From Nonomuraea polychroma (GTDB lineage Bacteria; Actinomycetota; Actinomycetes; Streptosporangiales; Streptosporangiaceae): 64,000 nt of DNA. The translations under genes were made by a program, and so were the position numbers. The notes under the pieces are model-generated. The model saw only the letters and a list, made by a program, of their open reading frames with translations, had not been told where the DNA came from and did not search any database. Positions 8,769 to 17,700 of the stretch are shown one piece after another; position 1 is the stretch's first letter; the number at the start of each line of letters is the position of its first letter. The stretch covers positions 11,249,501 through 11,313,500 of the forward strand of contig NZ_SAUN01000001.1 of the NCBI RefSeq assembly GCF_004011505.1, in the 5' to 3' direction.

Positions 8769-9659
8769 TCAGCCGCTGAGGGCGCGGCCCGCCATGCGGG
8801 CGTACATGCGGCCGGGGCTGGGGGCCTTCGTCAGGAAGCCGGGCAACATGGGGAGTTCAACGGCGAACGGGTCGAGCCGCTCGTACAGCTCGTTCGCGTC
8901 CGCCGGCCGGTCGCCTGGCTGCTTCTCGAGCAGCTGCGCCAGCAGCGCGCTCAACGCGGTGGGAATGCCCGGGACGGCCGGCGGACGCTCCTTGACCTGC
9001 TTCTCGAAGACCATGTAGTCGGTGGGCCCGGTGAAGAGCTGGCGTCCCGTCAACATCTCGTGCAGGACGCAGCCGAGCGAGTAGAGATCGCTGCGCGGCT
9101 CGGCGATGCCGTGCTGGATCTGCTCCGGCGCCATGTACGCCGGCGTGCCCAGGATCTGCCCGATCCGCGTGAACGTGGTCACGTCCGCGTCACGCAGCAG
9201 GGCCAGGCCGAAGTCCAGCACCTTCACGCTGCCGTCGGGGCAGAGCATCAGGTTCGTCGGCTTGAGATCGCGATGGCAGATCGACAGGGCGTGCGCCGCC
9301 GAGAGCACCGCGCACGCCTGGGCCGCGATGGCGGCCGCCCACGGCACGGGCAGCGGCCCGTGCTCGCTGACCACGTCGGCCACCGTCACGCCCTCGATGA
9401 ACTGCATCACCTGGTAGAGCCGCTGCTCATGGGTGCCGAAGTCGTAGAGTACGGGCGCGCCGGGATGCTCCAGTCTCGCCAGGATGCGGGCCTCGCGGAT
9501 GAAGCGGCGCTCCAGCTCCTGCTCCGGGCCGCTGGGCACCCTGAGCAGCTTCACCGCGACCCGGCGGTCCAGGTGACGGTCGTGCCCGGCGTAGACCGCG
9601 CCCATGCCGCCTTGACCGAGAGGGAGGTCGTCGAGTTCATAGCGGTCACCGATGACCAT
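8769..9659 (-). CDS. Serine/threonine protein kinase (soluble)
   Basis: Hanks-type kinase of 296 residues. It shows the glycine loop GQGGMGAVY, lysine K37 in VAVKLL, the catalytic loop HRDLKPTN (D131), DFG (D149) and the APE-like MAPEQI. The kinase domain fills the protein; no membrane helix or PASTA domain is seen, so it acts in the cytoplasm. The ATG at 9659 is preferred over GTG at 9683 because GGGGAGGGG lies just before it. The gene follows the DNA methylase on the same strand by 47 bases, and a PP2C phosphatase lies divergent beyond the methylase. That pairing suggests a phosphorylation switch tied to the methylase locus, which is inference. Confidence 0.93.
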   Translation of the reverse strand: MVIGDRYELDDLPLGQGGMGAVYAGHDRHLDRRVAVKLLRVPSGPEQELERRFIREARILARLEHPGAPVLYDFGTHEQRLYQVMQFIEGVTVADVVSEHGPLPVPWAAAIAAQACAVLSAAHALSICHRDLKPTNLMLCPDGSVKVLDFGLALLRDADVTTFTRIGQILGTPAYMAPEQIQHGIAEPRSDLYSLGCVLHEMLTGRQLFTGPTDYMVFEKQVKERPPAVPGIPTALSALLAQLLEKQPGDRPADANELYERLDPFAVELPMLPGFLTKAPSPGRMYARMAGRALSG

Positions 9660-9706
9660 TCGCCCCTCCCCGCAGCCTTTCACGGAAAATTACTACATAC
9701 GGAAAG

Positions 9707-11320
9707 TCAGGACTGAGGGTGCAGGTGGCCGTCCGTCAGGCCGTCGAGACCAAGCCTGATGAGCGTCTGCCCCAGCGTCGAGGTCTTGCGAATGGCGTCT
9801 TCGAGCACGGCGAGCTGGCGGAAGGCCTCGCCGTACGCCTTCTGCTCCTTGAGCGACAACCGCGGCAGGCGGGTGCGGCGCACGTCGAACCTGCTGGAGC
9901 CGGTCGTGGCCCGGCCACCCGCGGCACGCAGGTAGCCGGCCAGGAAGTCAGGATCCAGCCGGCGCGAGTCCACCCGGTAGAGCGTCAGGTGCGGGCCCAG
10001 CACCGCGCCGCCGTCGGCCATCACGCGCACGCTGGAGTAGGAGGCCACCACGTCGCCGGGGCGGATCGTGACCAAGCCCTGCTGCATGGTCGTGAAGCCG
10101 GAGGGTGGCGTGCCGTTGAGCACGTCGTCCGCGGTGAGGACCGGGACGTCGCCGCCGTCCGCGGTCATCTTGGGCGGGGCCTGCAACGTGGTCACCAGGC
10201 CCTCCTTGATCAGATCGCCCAGCGTGGTGGCGGGCTGGTCGAGCGGCTGCTCCAGGATCTTCAGATCCGGCGGCACGGCGGCGGCCGCCAGGAAACGGTC
10301 GCGAGCCTCGGCGAAGGCCCGGCCGACGTCGCCGCGGCGCTGGTGGCGGGCCGGGGTCATGTCGACCTCGTCGGCCAGCAGGTCGATGATGCGCACGCTC
10401 TGATCGGAACGGTCCTCCAGGTACGCCCGCCAGGCCGGCTCCACGCTCCCCAGGTCGGCGGTGGCGTCAAGGATGAGCACCTCGGACGGCGGCCGCTCGC
10501 CCGCGGCCGGGCGGCGCAGCAGCCACAGGTCCGAGCCGGGAAGCGCCACGACGGCACGCAACGCGCCGGCACGCAGCAGGTTGGCGCGGATGCGGCGGCC
10601 CGCCTTGCGGCTCGCGGCGGCCGGGGGCATGAGGATGGCCACCAACCCGCCCGGCTTGACGTGGGTGAGGCAGTGCTGCACCCAGGCCAGCTCGGGCTCG
10701 CCGCGCGGCGGCAGGCCGTACTCCCAGCGCGGATCGCCGGTCAGCTCCTCGTAACCCCAGGCCCGCTCGTTGAACGGCGGGTCGCACACCACCGCGTCGG
10801 CCCGCTGCCCGGCGAAGCCGTCGTGACGCATCGAGTCGCCGGCCACGATGTCGGCGTCGACGCCACGCAGCCGGAGCCTGGAGGCGGTGATGGCGGCCGA
10901 GGTCTCGCTGAGCTCCTGGCCCAGCACCCGAGCCGTCCCGTCGAGGGCCAGCAGCAGCGTGCCGACCCCGCAGGCGGGGTCGAGGACCGTCCCGCCGTCC
11001 GTGCGTACGAGCCGGACCATCAGCTCGGCCACGTCCTCGCGGGTGACCGACAGCTGGCGGGAGTGGGCTTCGAGGTAACGCTCGCACAGGAACTCGTACG
11101 CGGTCAGCGGGTCGTGCTGCCCCGCCAGCTCCATGACCAGCCCGGCCAGCTCCGGATCGAGCCGGTCCGGTGCGGTGTCCGCCCGGCTCGGACCGTCGCT
11201 CAGGGAGGACTCACCGGAGGCCGCGGCCGGCGCGCTCTGCTGCCCGGCCAGCAACGTCCCGGCCTGGGCGACCAACTCGCCCAGCCGCAAATCGCCGGCG
11301 GCTTTCAGGCGTTGCCACAC
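9707..11320 (-). CDS. N-6 DNA methylase (HsdM-like), catalytic part downstream of an amber codon
   Basis: Adenine-N6 DNA methyltransferase of the type I/HsdM class. Motif I is DPACGVGTLL (residues 114-123 of this frame) and the catalytic motif IV is DPPF (180-183). A C-terminal segment with GFTTMQQGLVTIRPGD and RFDVRRTRLPRLSL resembles a specificity (target recognition) region. The listed start is an internal GTG. The true gene begins at 11527 in the same frame with a DNA-binding domain, but a TAG at 11366-11368 interrupts it. Whether this part is translated alone, by readthrough, or not at all is unknown. No restriction subunit is nearby. Confidence 0.8.
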   Translation of the reverse strand: MWQRLKAAGDLRLGELVAQAGTLLAGQQSAPAAASGESSLSDGPSRADTAPDRLDPELAGLVMELAGQHDPLTAYEFLCERYLEAHSRQLSVTREDVAELMVRLVRTDGGTVLDPACGVGTLLLALDGTARVLGQELSETSAAITASRLRLRGVDADIVAGDSMRHDGFAGQRADAVVCDPPFNERAWGYEELTGDPRWEYGLPPRGEPELAWVQHCLTHVKPGGLVAILMPPAAASRKAGRRIRANLLRAGALRAVVALPGSDLWLLRRPAAGERPPSEVLILDATADLGSVEPAWRAYLEDRSDQSVRIIDLLADEVDMTPARHQRRGDVGRAFAEARDRFLAAAAVPPDLKILEQPLDQPATTLGDLIKEGLVTTLQAPPKMTADGGDVPVLTADDVLNGTPPSGFTTMQQGLVTIRPGDVVASYSSVRVMADGGAVLGPHLTLYRVDSRRLDPDFLAGYLRAAGGRATTGSSRFDVRRTRLPRLSLKEQKAYGEAFRQLAVLEDAIRKTSTLGQTLIRLGLDGLTDGHLHPQS

Positions 11321-11365
11321 CCGATCTCCCAGCGAGACCTGGTAGGACTTCCCATAGCGGCGCAG

Positions 11366-11527
11366 CTAGGACTCGATCTGACGCAGGGAGAACAACGGCT
11401 GGTTGGCGGTGCCGCCGGTGGGCTGAGGGAAGTCGTCGTGGCGGCGGCGCCAGTTGCTCACCGCGGCCCGCCCGACACCGGCGAGCCGGGCGATGTCCCC
11501 GGCGTTGACGGTCGGGTCGTGGCTCAT
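11366..11527 (-). pseudogene. N-terminal HTH segment of the methylase, cut off by in-frame TAG
   Basis: From ATG 11527 the frame reads MSHDPTVNAGDIARLAGVGR, then AAVSNWRRRHDDFPQP and LFSLRQIES, then TAG (codon 54), then LRRYGKSYQVSLGDRVW, and runs straight into the methylase. GDIARLAGVGRAAVSNWRRR is a clear helix-turn-helix of the type found at the N-terminus of such methylases. A Trp codon (TGG) fits the amber position, so one G-to-A change would explain it. A natural nonsense mutation, a sequencing error and stop-codon readthrough are all possible. Confidence 0.75.
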
Positions 11528-11541
11528 GGAGCCCAGAGTAG

Positions 11542-11596
11542 TTCACAAGAGTCTTCAGCGCATCTGCTTGTGAAGTCTTTCAACCAATGATTTACT
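11542..11596 (+). promoter_or_regulatory. Divergent promoter region with inverted repeat (methylase/PP2C)
   Basis: TTCACAAG (11542-11549) and CTTGTGAA (11567-11574) form a perfect 8-base inverted repeat with a 17-base spacer. On the plus strand TTGTGA (11568-11573), 17 bases, then TTTACT (11591-11596) makes a fair sigma-A-type promoter overlapping the repeat. It would start transcription almost at the PP2C ATG (11604), which has no good ribosome site, so a leaderless message is likely. The methylase HTH may bind the repeat. Confidence 0.45.
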
Positions 11597-11603
11597 GCAG
11601 GGT

Positions 11604-12374
11604 ATGAAGCACAACATCCGCTATGCCGCCGGATCAGACGTGGGCCGCCGCAGGGAGCAGAACGAGGATTCCGGCTATGCGAGTGGCCGGTTGCTCGTGG
11701 TGGCCGACGGGATGGGCGGGCACGCGGCGGGCGAGCTGGCGAGCTCGGCCGCCATCGCGGTCATGCACGAGCTGGATGCCACGCTTCCCGAGACCGGTGC
11801 CGACCTGGAGGCGGCGCTGGAGGGCGCCGTGCAGGAGGCGGGGCGCAGGCTGGTGGAGCTGGCCGACATCGACCCGGCGCGCCGGGGGATGGGGACCACG
11901 GTGACCGCCATGTTGTGGGACGGCTACCGGTTCGCCCTGGCTCATCTCGGTGACTCCCGCGGATACCTGCTGCGCGATGGTGCTCTCTACCAGATGACCA
12001 AGGATCACACACTTGTGCAGTCGATGGTGGACGAAGGAAGGATCACGGAGGATCAAGCCGCCGTGCATCCCCGGCGCTCGATGGTGTTGCGGGTGCTCGG
12101 CAGCGAGGGCAGGGCGGAGCCCGACATGGCGCTGCGCGAGGCCGAGCCTGATGATCGCTACCTCCTCTGCTCCGACGGGCTGACGACCGTCCTCGGGCCC
12201 GAGGTCCTGCACGAGGTGCTGACCACGGTGGCAGACCCGGCGGCGGCCGTCCAGCGGCTCATCGATCTGGCCAACGAAGGCGGGTCGCCCGACAACGTGA
12301 CCGTGATCGTGGCCGACGTGGTGGCGCCGGGCGCGGGGGACGTGACCGTTTATCGCGTGGGTGCAGGCTCCTGA
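11604..12374 (+). CDS. PP2C-family serine/threonine phosphatase
   Basis: Soluble PPM phosphatase of 256 residues that removes phosphate from Ser/Thr using two metal ions. Metal-binding motifs are visible: REQNED (E21, D22), VADGMGGH (D35, G36), GDSRGYLL, CSDGLT and GSPDNVTVI. It has no membrane segment or sensor domain. It is transcribed away from the methylase and kinase genes, and is the natural antagonist of the neighbouring kinase. The ATG at 11604 has only a weak ribosome site, in keeping with a leaderless start. Confidence 0.94.
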   Translation: MKHNIRYAAGSDVGRRREQNEDSGYASGRLLVVADGMGGHAAGELASSAAIAVMHELDATLPETGADLEAALEGAVQEAGRRLVELADIDPARRGMGTTVTAMLWDGYRFALAHLGDSRGYLLRDGALYQMTKDHTLVQSMVDEGRITEDQAAVHPRRSMVLRVLGSEGRAEPDMALREAEPDDRYLLCSDGLTTVLGPEVLHEVLTTVADPAAAVQRLIDLANEGGSPDNVTVIVADVVAPGAGDVTVYRVGAGS

Positions 12375-12414
12375 CATGCGTGGGCGCTAGTCCCATCTGT
12401 CTCAACAGTCACAT

Positions 12415-12430
12415 AGCCGATATTTCGGCT
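12415..12430 (+). terminator. Possible weak terminator hairpin after the PP2C gene
   Basis: AGCCGA-TATT-TCGGCT forms a perfect 6-base stem with a 4-base loop, 41 bases after the phosphatase stop. No long T tract follows, so termination activity is uncertain. Confidence 0.35.
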
Positions 12431-12522
12431 CATTGCAAGACACTTTCTCAGTCATCCGCGCAATTTCTTGACGGCGCTATTACAGTCCATCGTGATTTGC
12501 CGGTTTTCTGGGAGGAGTCACC

Positions 12523-13482
12523 CTGGACCCGATCGCTGACGAGCTGCTGGAAACGGTACGGCAGGAACTCGGCTATAAGGAGAAGGGCGGCCAGTTCACC
12601 AAGTTCGGCCAGTGGTACGCGGATCGCGTCCAAGACACCCAGTACCGCAATGCGCCGTGGTGTGACATGTTCCTGGCCTGGGCGGCCGACAAGGCGGGCC
12701 TCACCCAATATGTCGGCGAGTTCGCCTGGACGCCGTCGCACGCCGCCTGGTTCATCAAACAGGGAGCCTGGACACAGCGTCCCGAGCCCGGCGCGCTGGT
12801 CTTCTTCGACTGGCGCGGCGGCAAAAGCTACAAAGGCATCGACCACGTCGGAGTCGTGGAGCGCGTCGACGGCAAGAAAATCCACACGATCGAGGCGAAC
12901 GTCGATCGCGTCTGGCTCAAGCGCAAGACCCGGGAGACCGACAAGGTCGTCGGGTACGGTGTGCCGCGGCTGGTCAAGGCCGGTGCGGAGAAGGCCGACG
13001 AGATCCGCTCGACCGAGCGGCCCTTCGTCTCGGCGCCACGGTCGGAGCCCGCGCCCGGGTCGCCGCTGGACGTGTTAGGCACGCCGCCCGCCTTATTGGC
13101 CGCCATGGTGCTCATGACCATCGTGCTCTCCTTACGCGTCACCGGCCGCCGCCGCGGCACCCACCGCCGCCTGCCCTGGCCATGGAACGCGCCAACCGGC
13201 CGGCGCGCCGAGAAGCCGGCACCCCGCCCCACACGCTCCACGTCCCCTATGCGTGACGAGGGCGAGACCCACGAGAAGGCCCCGGTGGGCGTGGCGAAGG
13301 CGTTGGCGGGCGCGACCAAGGCGCAGGCCGGCGCCCCCAAAGCGCAACCAGGGACCGCCAAGAAACGCGCCACCGCCACGCAGCCCGACCGCTCCACCAG
13401 GAGTCGCGTCCCGGCCGGCTCCGGAAATGCGGCCACCCGGCACTCCAGCCCCACCCGGCGCAAGCCCTACGACCCCACCTGA
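12523..13482 (+). CDS. CHAP-domain protein with C-terminal membrane segment; apparent CTG start
   Basis: The frame encodes a CHAP amidase/peptidase-like domain with catalytic cysteine C47 in NAPWCDMFLAW and histidine H108 in IDHVGVVE, consistent with cell-wall peptide cleavage. The first ATG (12667) lies after the cysteine and cannot be the true start. CTG at 12523 sits 5 bases after GGAGGAG, and a stop lies in frame just upstream at 12493, with no ATG, GTG or TTG between. A hydrophobic segment (LLAAMVLMTIVLSL) follows the CHAP domain, then a basic Pro/Ala/Lys-rich tail of about 110 residues. No N-terminal signal peptide is visible, so the CHAP domain may be outside with the tail inside, or wholly cytoplasmic. 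Confidence 0.8.
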   Translation: MDPIADELLETVRQELGYKEKGGQFTKFGQWYADRVQDTQYRNAPWCDMFLAWAADKAGLTQYVGEFAWTPSHAAWFIKQGAWTQRPEPGALVFFDWRGGKSYKGIDHVGVVERVDGKKIHTIEANVDRVWLKRKTRETDKVVGYGVPRLVKAGAEKADEIRSTERPFVSAPRSEPAPGSPLDVLGTPPALLAAMVLMTIVLSLRVTGRRRGTHRRLPWPWNAPTGRRAEKPAPRPTRSTSPMRDEGETHEKAPVGVAKALAGATKAQAGAPKAQPGTAKKRATATQPDRSTRSRVPAGSGNAATRHSSPTRRKPYDPT

Positions 13483-13641
13483 GCCACCCATCGCTGCCCA
13501 GACGTTGTGCCGCCCGCTGGTCGGCAACGCCCTGCCGGCCGAGTGGCCCTGCCGGTCCGCAACGCCACGCCGGGCAGTCGGCAGGGTCGATGCCGGGCGA
13601 CGCCGGCTGGGCGGCTGCGTCCGTGCTGCCGGGTTGTTGCG

Positions 13642-14691
13642 CTATGAGGTGAGGTCGATGACGACCTTGACGTCGTCGCCTGGTTCAAAGGCGTCCAGGG
13701 CGCGGTCCAGCGGCACCCGACGCGTGATGAGCCGCTCCAACCACCCCGGGTCCGCCTTGGCCAGCGCCGCGGCCGCATCTCTGTAGTGACGCTGGTTGGC
13801 GTTGACGGTGCCGAAGACCACGTCGTTCTCCAGCACGATGTCCCGGTTGATCACCCCCGCGTCCACCCGGTGCGTACGCCCGCCGGGCGCGAGGCCGCAC
13901 AGGCACACGATGCCCGCCGGGCTCGTGGTGATCATGGCGTCGATGACGAGCTGCCCCGCACCGGTGCACTCGATGATGATGTCCGGTTTGGAGGAGGCGA
14001 AGGCCTCCAGTGACGACGCCGAGTGGTACGTCCCGCCCAGATCGTCCACCAGCCGCGACTTGAGCCCTTCCGGAGCCCGGTCGAGCACGTGCACCTCCAG
14101 CCCCCGCTGCTGCCCGAACAGCGCGGCCAGCAGCCCGATCGGCCCCGCTCCGGTGACGAGCAGCTTGCGCGGTTCGAACCAGGCCCGCGAGCCGATCCGC
14201 TCGATCTGCTCCCACGCCTTGGCCACGATCGACGCCGGCTCCATCAGCATGCCGACGCTCTCCAGCGACGGGTCCAGACGCACCGCGTATCCGGCCTCGA
14301 CGGTCCAGCGCTCGCTGGCGTACCCGTCGATCTCCTTGATGCCGCGCTCGGTGTAGCGGCCGTTGCGGCACATGTCGAACTCGCCGCGCGCGCACGCCGC
14401 GCACGGCACAGGATCGGGCCGGCGCACCACGCCGACCACCAGATCGCCGGCGGAGAACGCCGAGCCTTCCGGCACCTCGAGCACCCGGCCGAGCGACTCG
14501 TGCCCGATGATCATCCGTTCCTTGCCGGGCGGCGGCCAGCCGTACTCGGCGTCCGCCAGTTCCCTGTCGGTCCCGCAGATGCCCAGCGCGAGCCCTTGGA
14601 CGAGCAGCTCACCCTTGCCGGGTTCGGGGTCGGGCACGTCCTGCACGTCGAGCGTCCCTTTGTGGCCTGGCGCAAACGTCAGCGCACGCAT
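13642..14691 (-). CDS. Glucose 1-dehydrogenase-like zinc (MDR) dehydrogenase
   Basis: Medium-chain dehydrogenase of 349 residues. The catalytic zinc site begins at CGTDRE and GHE. The structural zinc site is CAACARGEFDMC. The Rossmann motif is GAGPIGLLAAL. Overall it resembles the glucose dehydrogenases that oxidize glucose C1 with NAD(P). The ATG at 14691 has GAGGAGGTGA upstream. The gene diverges from icmF with a shared 100-base control region holding a 12-base palindrome. Other polyols or aldoses are possible substrates. Confidence 0.88.
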   Translation of the reverse strand: MRALTFAPGHKGTLDVQDVPDPEPGKGELLVQGLALGICGTDRELADAEYGWPPPGKERMIIGHESLGRVLEVPEGSAFSAGDLVVGVVRRPDPVPCAACARGEFDMCRNGRYTERGIKEIDGYASERWTVEAGYAVRLDPSLESVGMLMEPASIVAKAWEQIERIGSRAWFEPRKLLVTGAGPIGLLAALFGQQRGLEVHVLDRAPEGLKSRLVDDLGGTYHSASSLEAFASSKPDIIIECTGAGQLVIDAMITTSPAGIVCLCGLAPGGRTHRVDAGVINRDIVLENDVVFGTVNANQRHYRDAAAALAKADPGWLERLITRRVPLDRALDAFEPGDDVKVVIDLTS

Positions 14692-14741
14692 CCGGCGTCA
14701 CCTCCTCGCCGGTTTCCTACCCCGCACGTCCTGGGAAATAG

Positions 14742-14753
14742 TAGGACGTCCTA
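14742..14753. promoter_or_regulatory. Palindromic operator candidate in front of icmF
   Basis: TAGGACGTCCTA is a perfect 12-base palindrome in the glucose dehydrogenase/icmF intergenic region. It overlaps TAGTAT (14752-14757), a plausible -10 element for icmF. The position suits repression. No regulator gene is adjacent. Confidence 0.5.
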
Positions 14754-14793
14754 GTATCTTCGAAGGAGAGCCCTCACGAAGGAGTGATCAGGC

Positions 14794-17700
14794 GTGCACG
14801 TCCCGGTACACCCAGTCCGTTTCGTGACCGCCGCGGCCCTGTTCGACGGCCATGACGCGGCGATCAACATCATGCGGCGCATTCTCCAGTCGCAGGGCGC
14901 GGAGGTGATCCACCTCGGTCACAACCGCTCGGTCGAGGAGATCGTCACGGCTGCGATCCAGGAGGACGTCCAGGGCGTGGCGATCAGCTCCTACCAGGGC
15001 GGGCACGTCGAGTTCTTCACCTACCTGGTGGAGCTGCTGCGTGAGCGCGGTGCGGGGCACGTGAAGGTGTACGGCGGCGGCGGGGGCGTGATCGTGCCCG
15101 AGGAGATCGACCTGCTGCACTCGCGCGGCGTCACCCGCATCTTCTCGCCCGAGGACGGCCAGCGGTACGGCCTGCCCGGGATGATCAACAAGCTGATCGA
15201 GGACTGTGACGTCGAGCTGGGCGACCCGCCCTCGGTGGAGGCCGTGGTCGCGGGCGACCAGGCGGCGCTGGCCCGGGCGATCACGCTCATCGAGGGCGGC
15301 CGCGGGATCGAGGGGCTGACCGCGGACAAGCACGTGCCCGTGCTGGGCATCACGGGCACCGGCGGCTCGGGCAAGTCCTCGCTCACCGACGAGCTGGTAC
15401 GCAGGTTCCGCGTCGACAACGACGACAAGCTGCGCATCGCGGTCATCGCCATCGACCCCACGCGCAGGCGTGGCGGCGGCGCGCTGCTCGGGGACCGGAT
15501 CAGGATGAACAGTCTGGGCCCCCAGGTCTACTTCCGCTCCCTGGCCACCAGGGGCGCCGCCAACGAGGTGCCGGCCTGCCTCGACGGTGTGATCACCGCG
15601 TGCAAGGCCGCCGGCTACGACCTGGTGGTCGTGGAGACGCCGGGCATCGGCCAGGGCGACGCTGGGATTGTTCCCCATGTCGACGTGCCCATCTACGTGA
15701 TGACCCCCGAGTTCGGCGCGGCCTCCCAGCTCGAGAAGATCGACATGCTCGACTTCGCCGAGGCCGTCGTGATCAACAAGTACGAGCGGCGCGGTGCGGA
15801 GGACGCCCTACGGGACGTGCGCCGCCAGCTCGTACGCAACCGCGAGGCCTTCGGCGCCAGACCCGAGGACATGCCGGTCTTCGGCACCATCGCCGCCCGC
15901 TACAACGACGCCGGCGTCACGGCCCTCTACCACCACCTCAAGGGCCTCCTGCTGGAGGAGGCGGGCCCGGGCCTGCTGCCGCAAGTGTCCGGGCGCACCT
16001 CGCAGGCCTCGGCGGCGATCGTGCCGCCCGCCAGGTCCCGCTACCTGGCCGAGATCGCCGAGACCGTCCGCGCGTACCACGCCGAGACCCTCGCCCAGGC
16101 CGAGGTGGCGCGCCGCCGTCAGCAACTGGCGGCCGTCCAGGAGCTCATGGACGACGACCGGCTGAAGGAGCTGCACGCGCAGGCCGACCGGGAGCTCACC
16201 GAGGAGAGCCGCACCCTGATCGACACCTGGCCCGCCGTCAAGGAGCGCTACACGGCCGACGAGCTGGTCGTGAAGGTACGCGACCGCGAGATCCACACGC
16301 CGCTCTGGCGGGAGACGCTCTCGGGCAACCGCGTGCCCCGCGTTGCCCTGCCCCGCTACACCGACCACGGCGACCTGCTGCGGTTCCTGCGGAGTGAGAA
16401 CCTGCCGGGAACGTTCCCCTTCACCGCCGGCGTCTTCCCGTTCAAACGGGAGGACGAGGACCCGACGCGGATGTTCGCGGGGGAGGGCGATGCCTTCCGC
16501 ACCAACCGGCGCTTCAAGCTGCTGTCGCACGGCCAGCCCGCGACCCGGTTGTCGACGGCGTTCGACTCGGTGACGCTGTACGGCCACGACCCCGATCCCC
16601 GCCCCGACATCTACGGAAAAGTCGGCACGTCGGGGGTTTCGATCGCGACCCTCGACGACATGAAGGTGCTCTACGACGGGTTCGACCTGACGGCGCCCAA
16701 CACGTCGGTGTCCATGACGATCAACGGCCCCGCCCCCACGATCCTGGCCTTCTACCTCAACACCGCCATCGACCAGTCCCTCGACCGCTTCCGCGCCGAG
16801 CACGGCCGCGAGCCGACGCCCGAGGAGGCCGCGGAGGTGCGGGCCCGCACGCTGGCCACCGTCCGGGGCACCGTCCAGGCCGACATCCTGAAGGAGGACC
16901 AGGGCCAGAACACCTGCATCTTCTCCACCGAGTTCAGCCTGCGGATGATGGCCGACATCCAGGAGTGGTTCATCCAGAACGGCGTACGCAACTTCTACTC
17001 GGTCTCGATCTCCGGCTACCACATCGCCGAGGCCGGCGCGAACCCGATCAGCCAGCTGGCCTTCACCCTGGCCAACGGGCTCACGTACGTGGAGGCGTAC
17101 CTGGCCCGCGGCATGAACATCGACGACTTCGCGCCGAACCTGTCGTTCTTCTTCTCCAACGGCATGGACCCCGAGTACAGCGTGCTGGGCCGGGTGGCGC
17201 GCCGCATCTGGGCGGTGGCCATGCGCGAGCGGTACGGCGCCGCCGAGCGCTCGCAGAAGCTGAAGTACCACATCCAGACCTCGGGCAGATCCCTGCACGC
17301 CCAGGAGATGAACTTCAACGACATCCGCACCACCCTGCAGGCCCTGATCGCCATCTACGACAACTGCAACAGCCTGCACACCAACGCCTTCGACGAGGCC
17401 GTCACCACCCCGACGGCCGACTCGGTCCGCCGCGCCATGGCGATCCAGCTCATCATCAACCGCGAATGGGGCCTGGCCAGGAACGAGAACCCGCTGCAGG
17501 GCTCGTTCATCATCGACGAGCTGACGGACCTGGTGGAGGAGGCGGTGCTCGCCGAGTTCGAGCGCCTCTCGGACCGGGGCGGCGTGCTGGGCGCGATGGA
17601 GACCGGCTACCAGCGCGGCAAGATCCAGGACGAGTCCATGCTGTACGAGATGCGCAAGCACGACGGCTCGCTGCCGATCATCGGCGTGAACACGTTCACG

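Noticed and set aside
9719..11590. 623-residue plus-strand open frame over the methylase
   Set aside because: Antisense artefact of the methylase; composition is biased and no family motif appears.
8769..12374. Complete Pgl or BREX phage-defence system
   Set aside because: Only a methylase and a small soluble kinase are present; PglZ, PglY and the large PglW kinase are absent in the neighbourhood.
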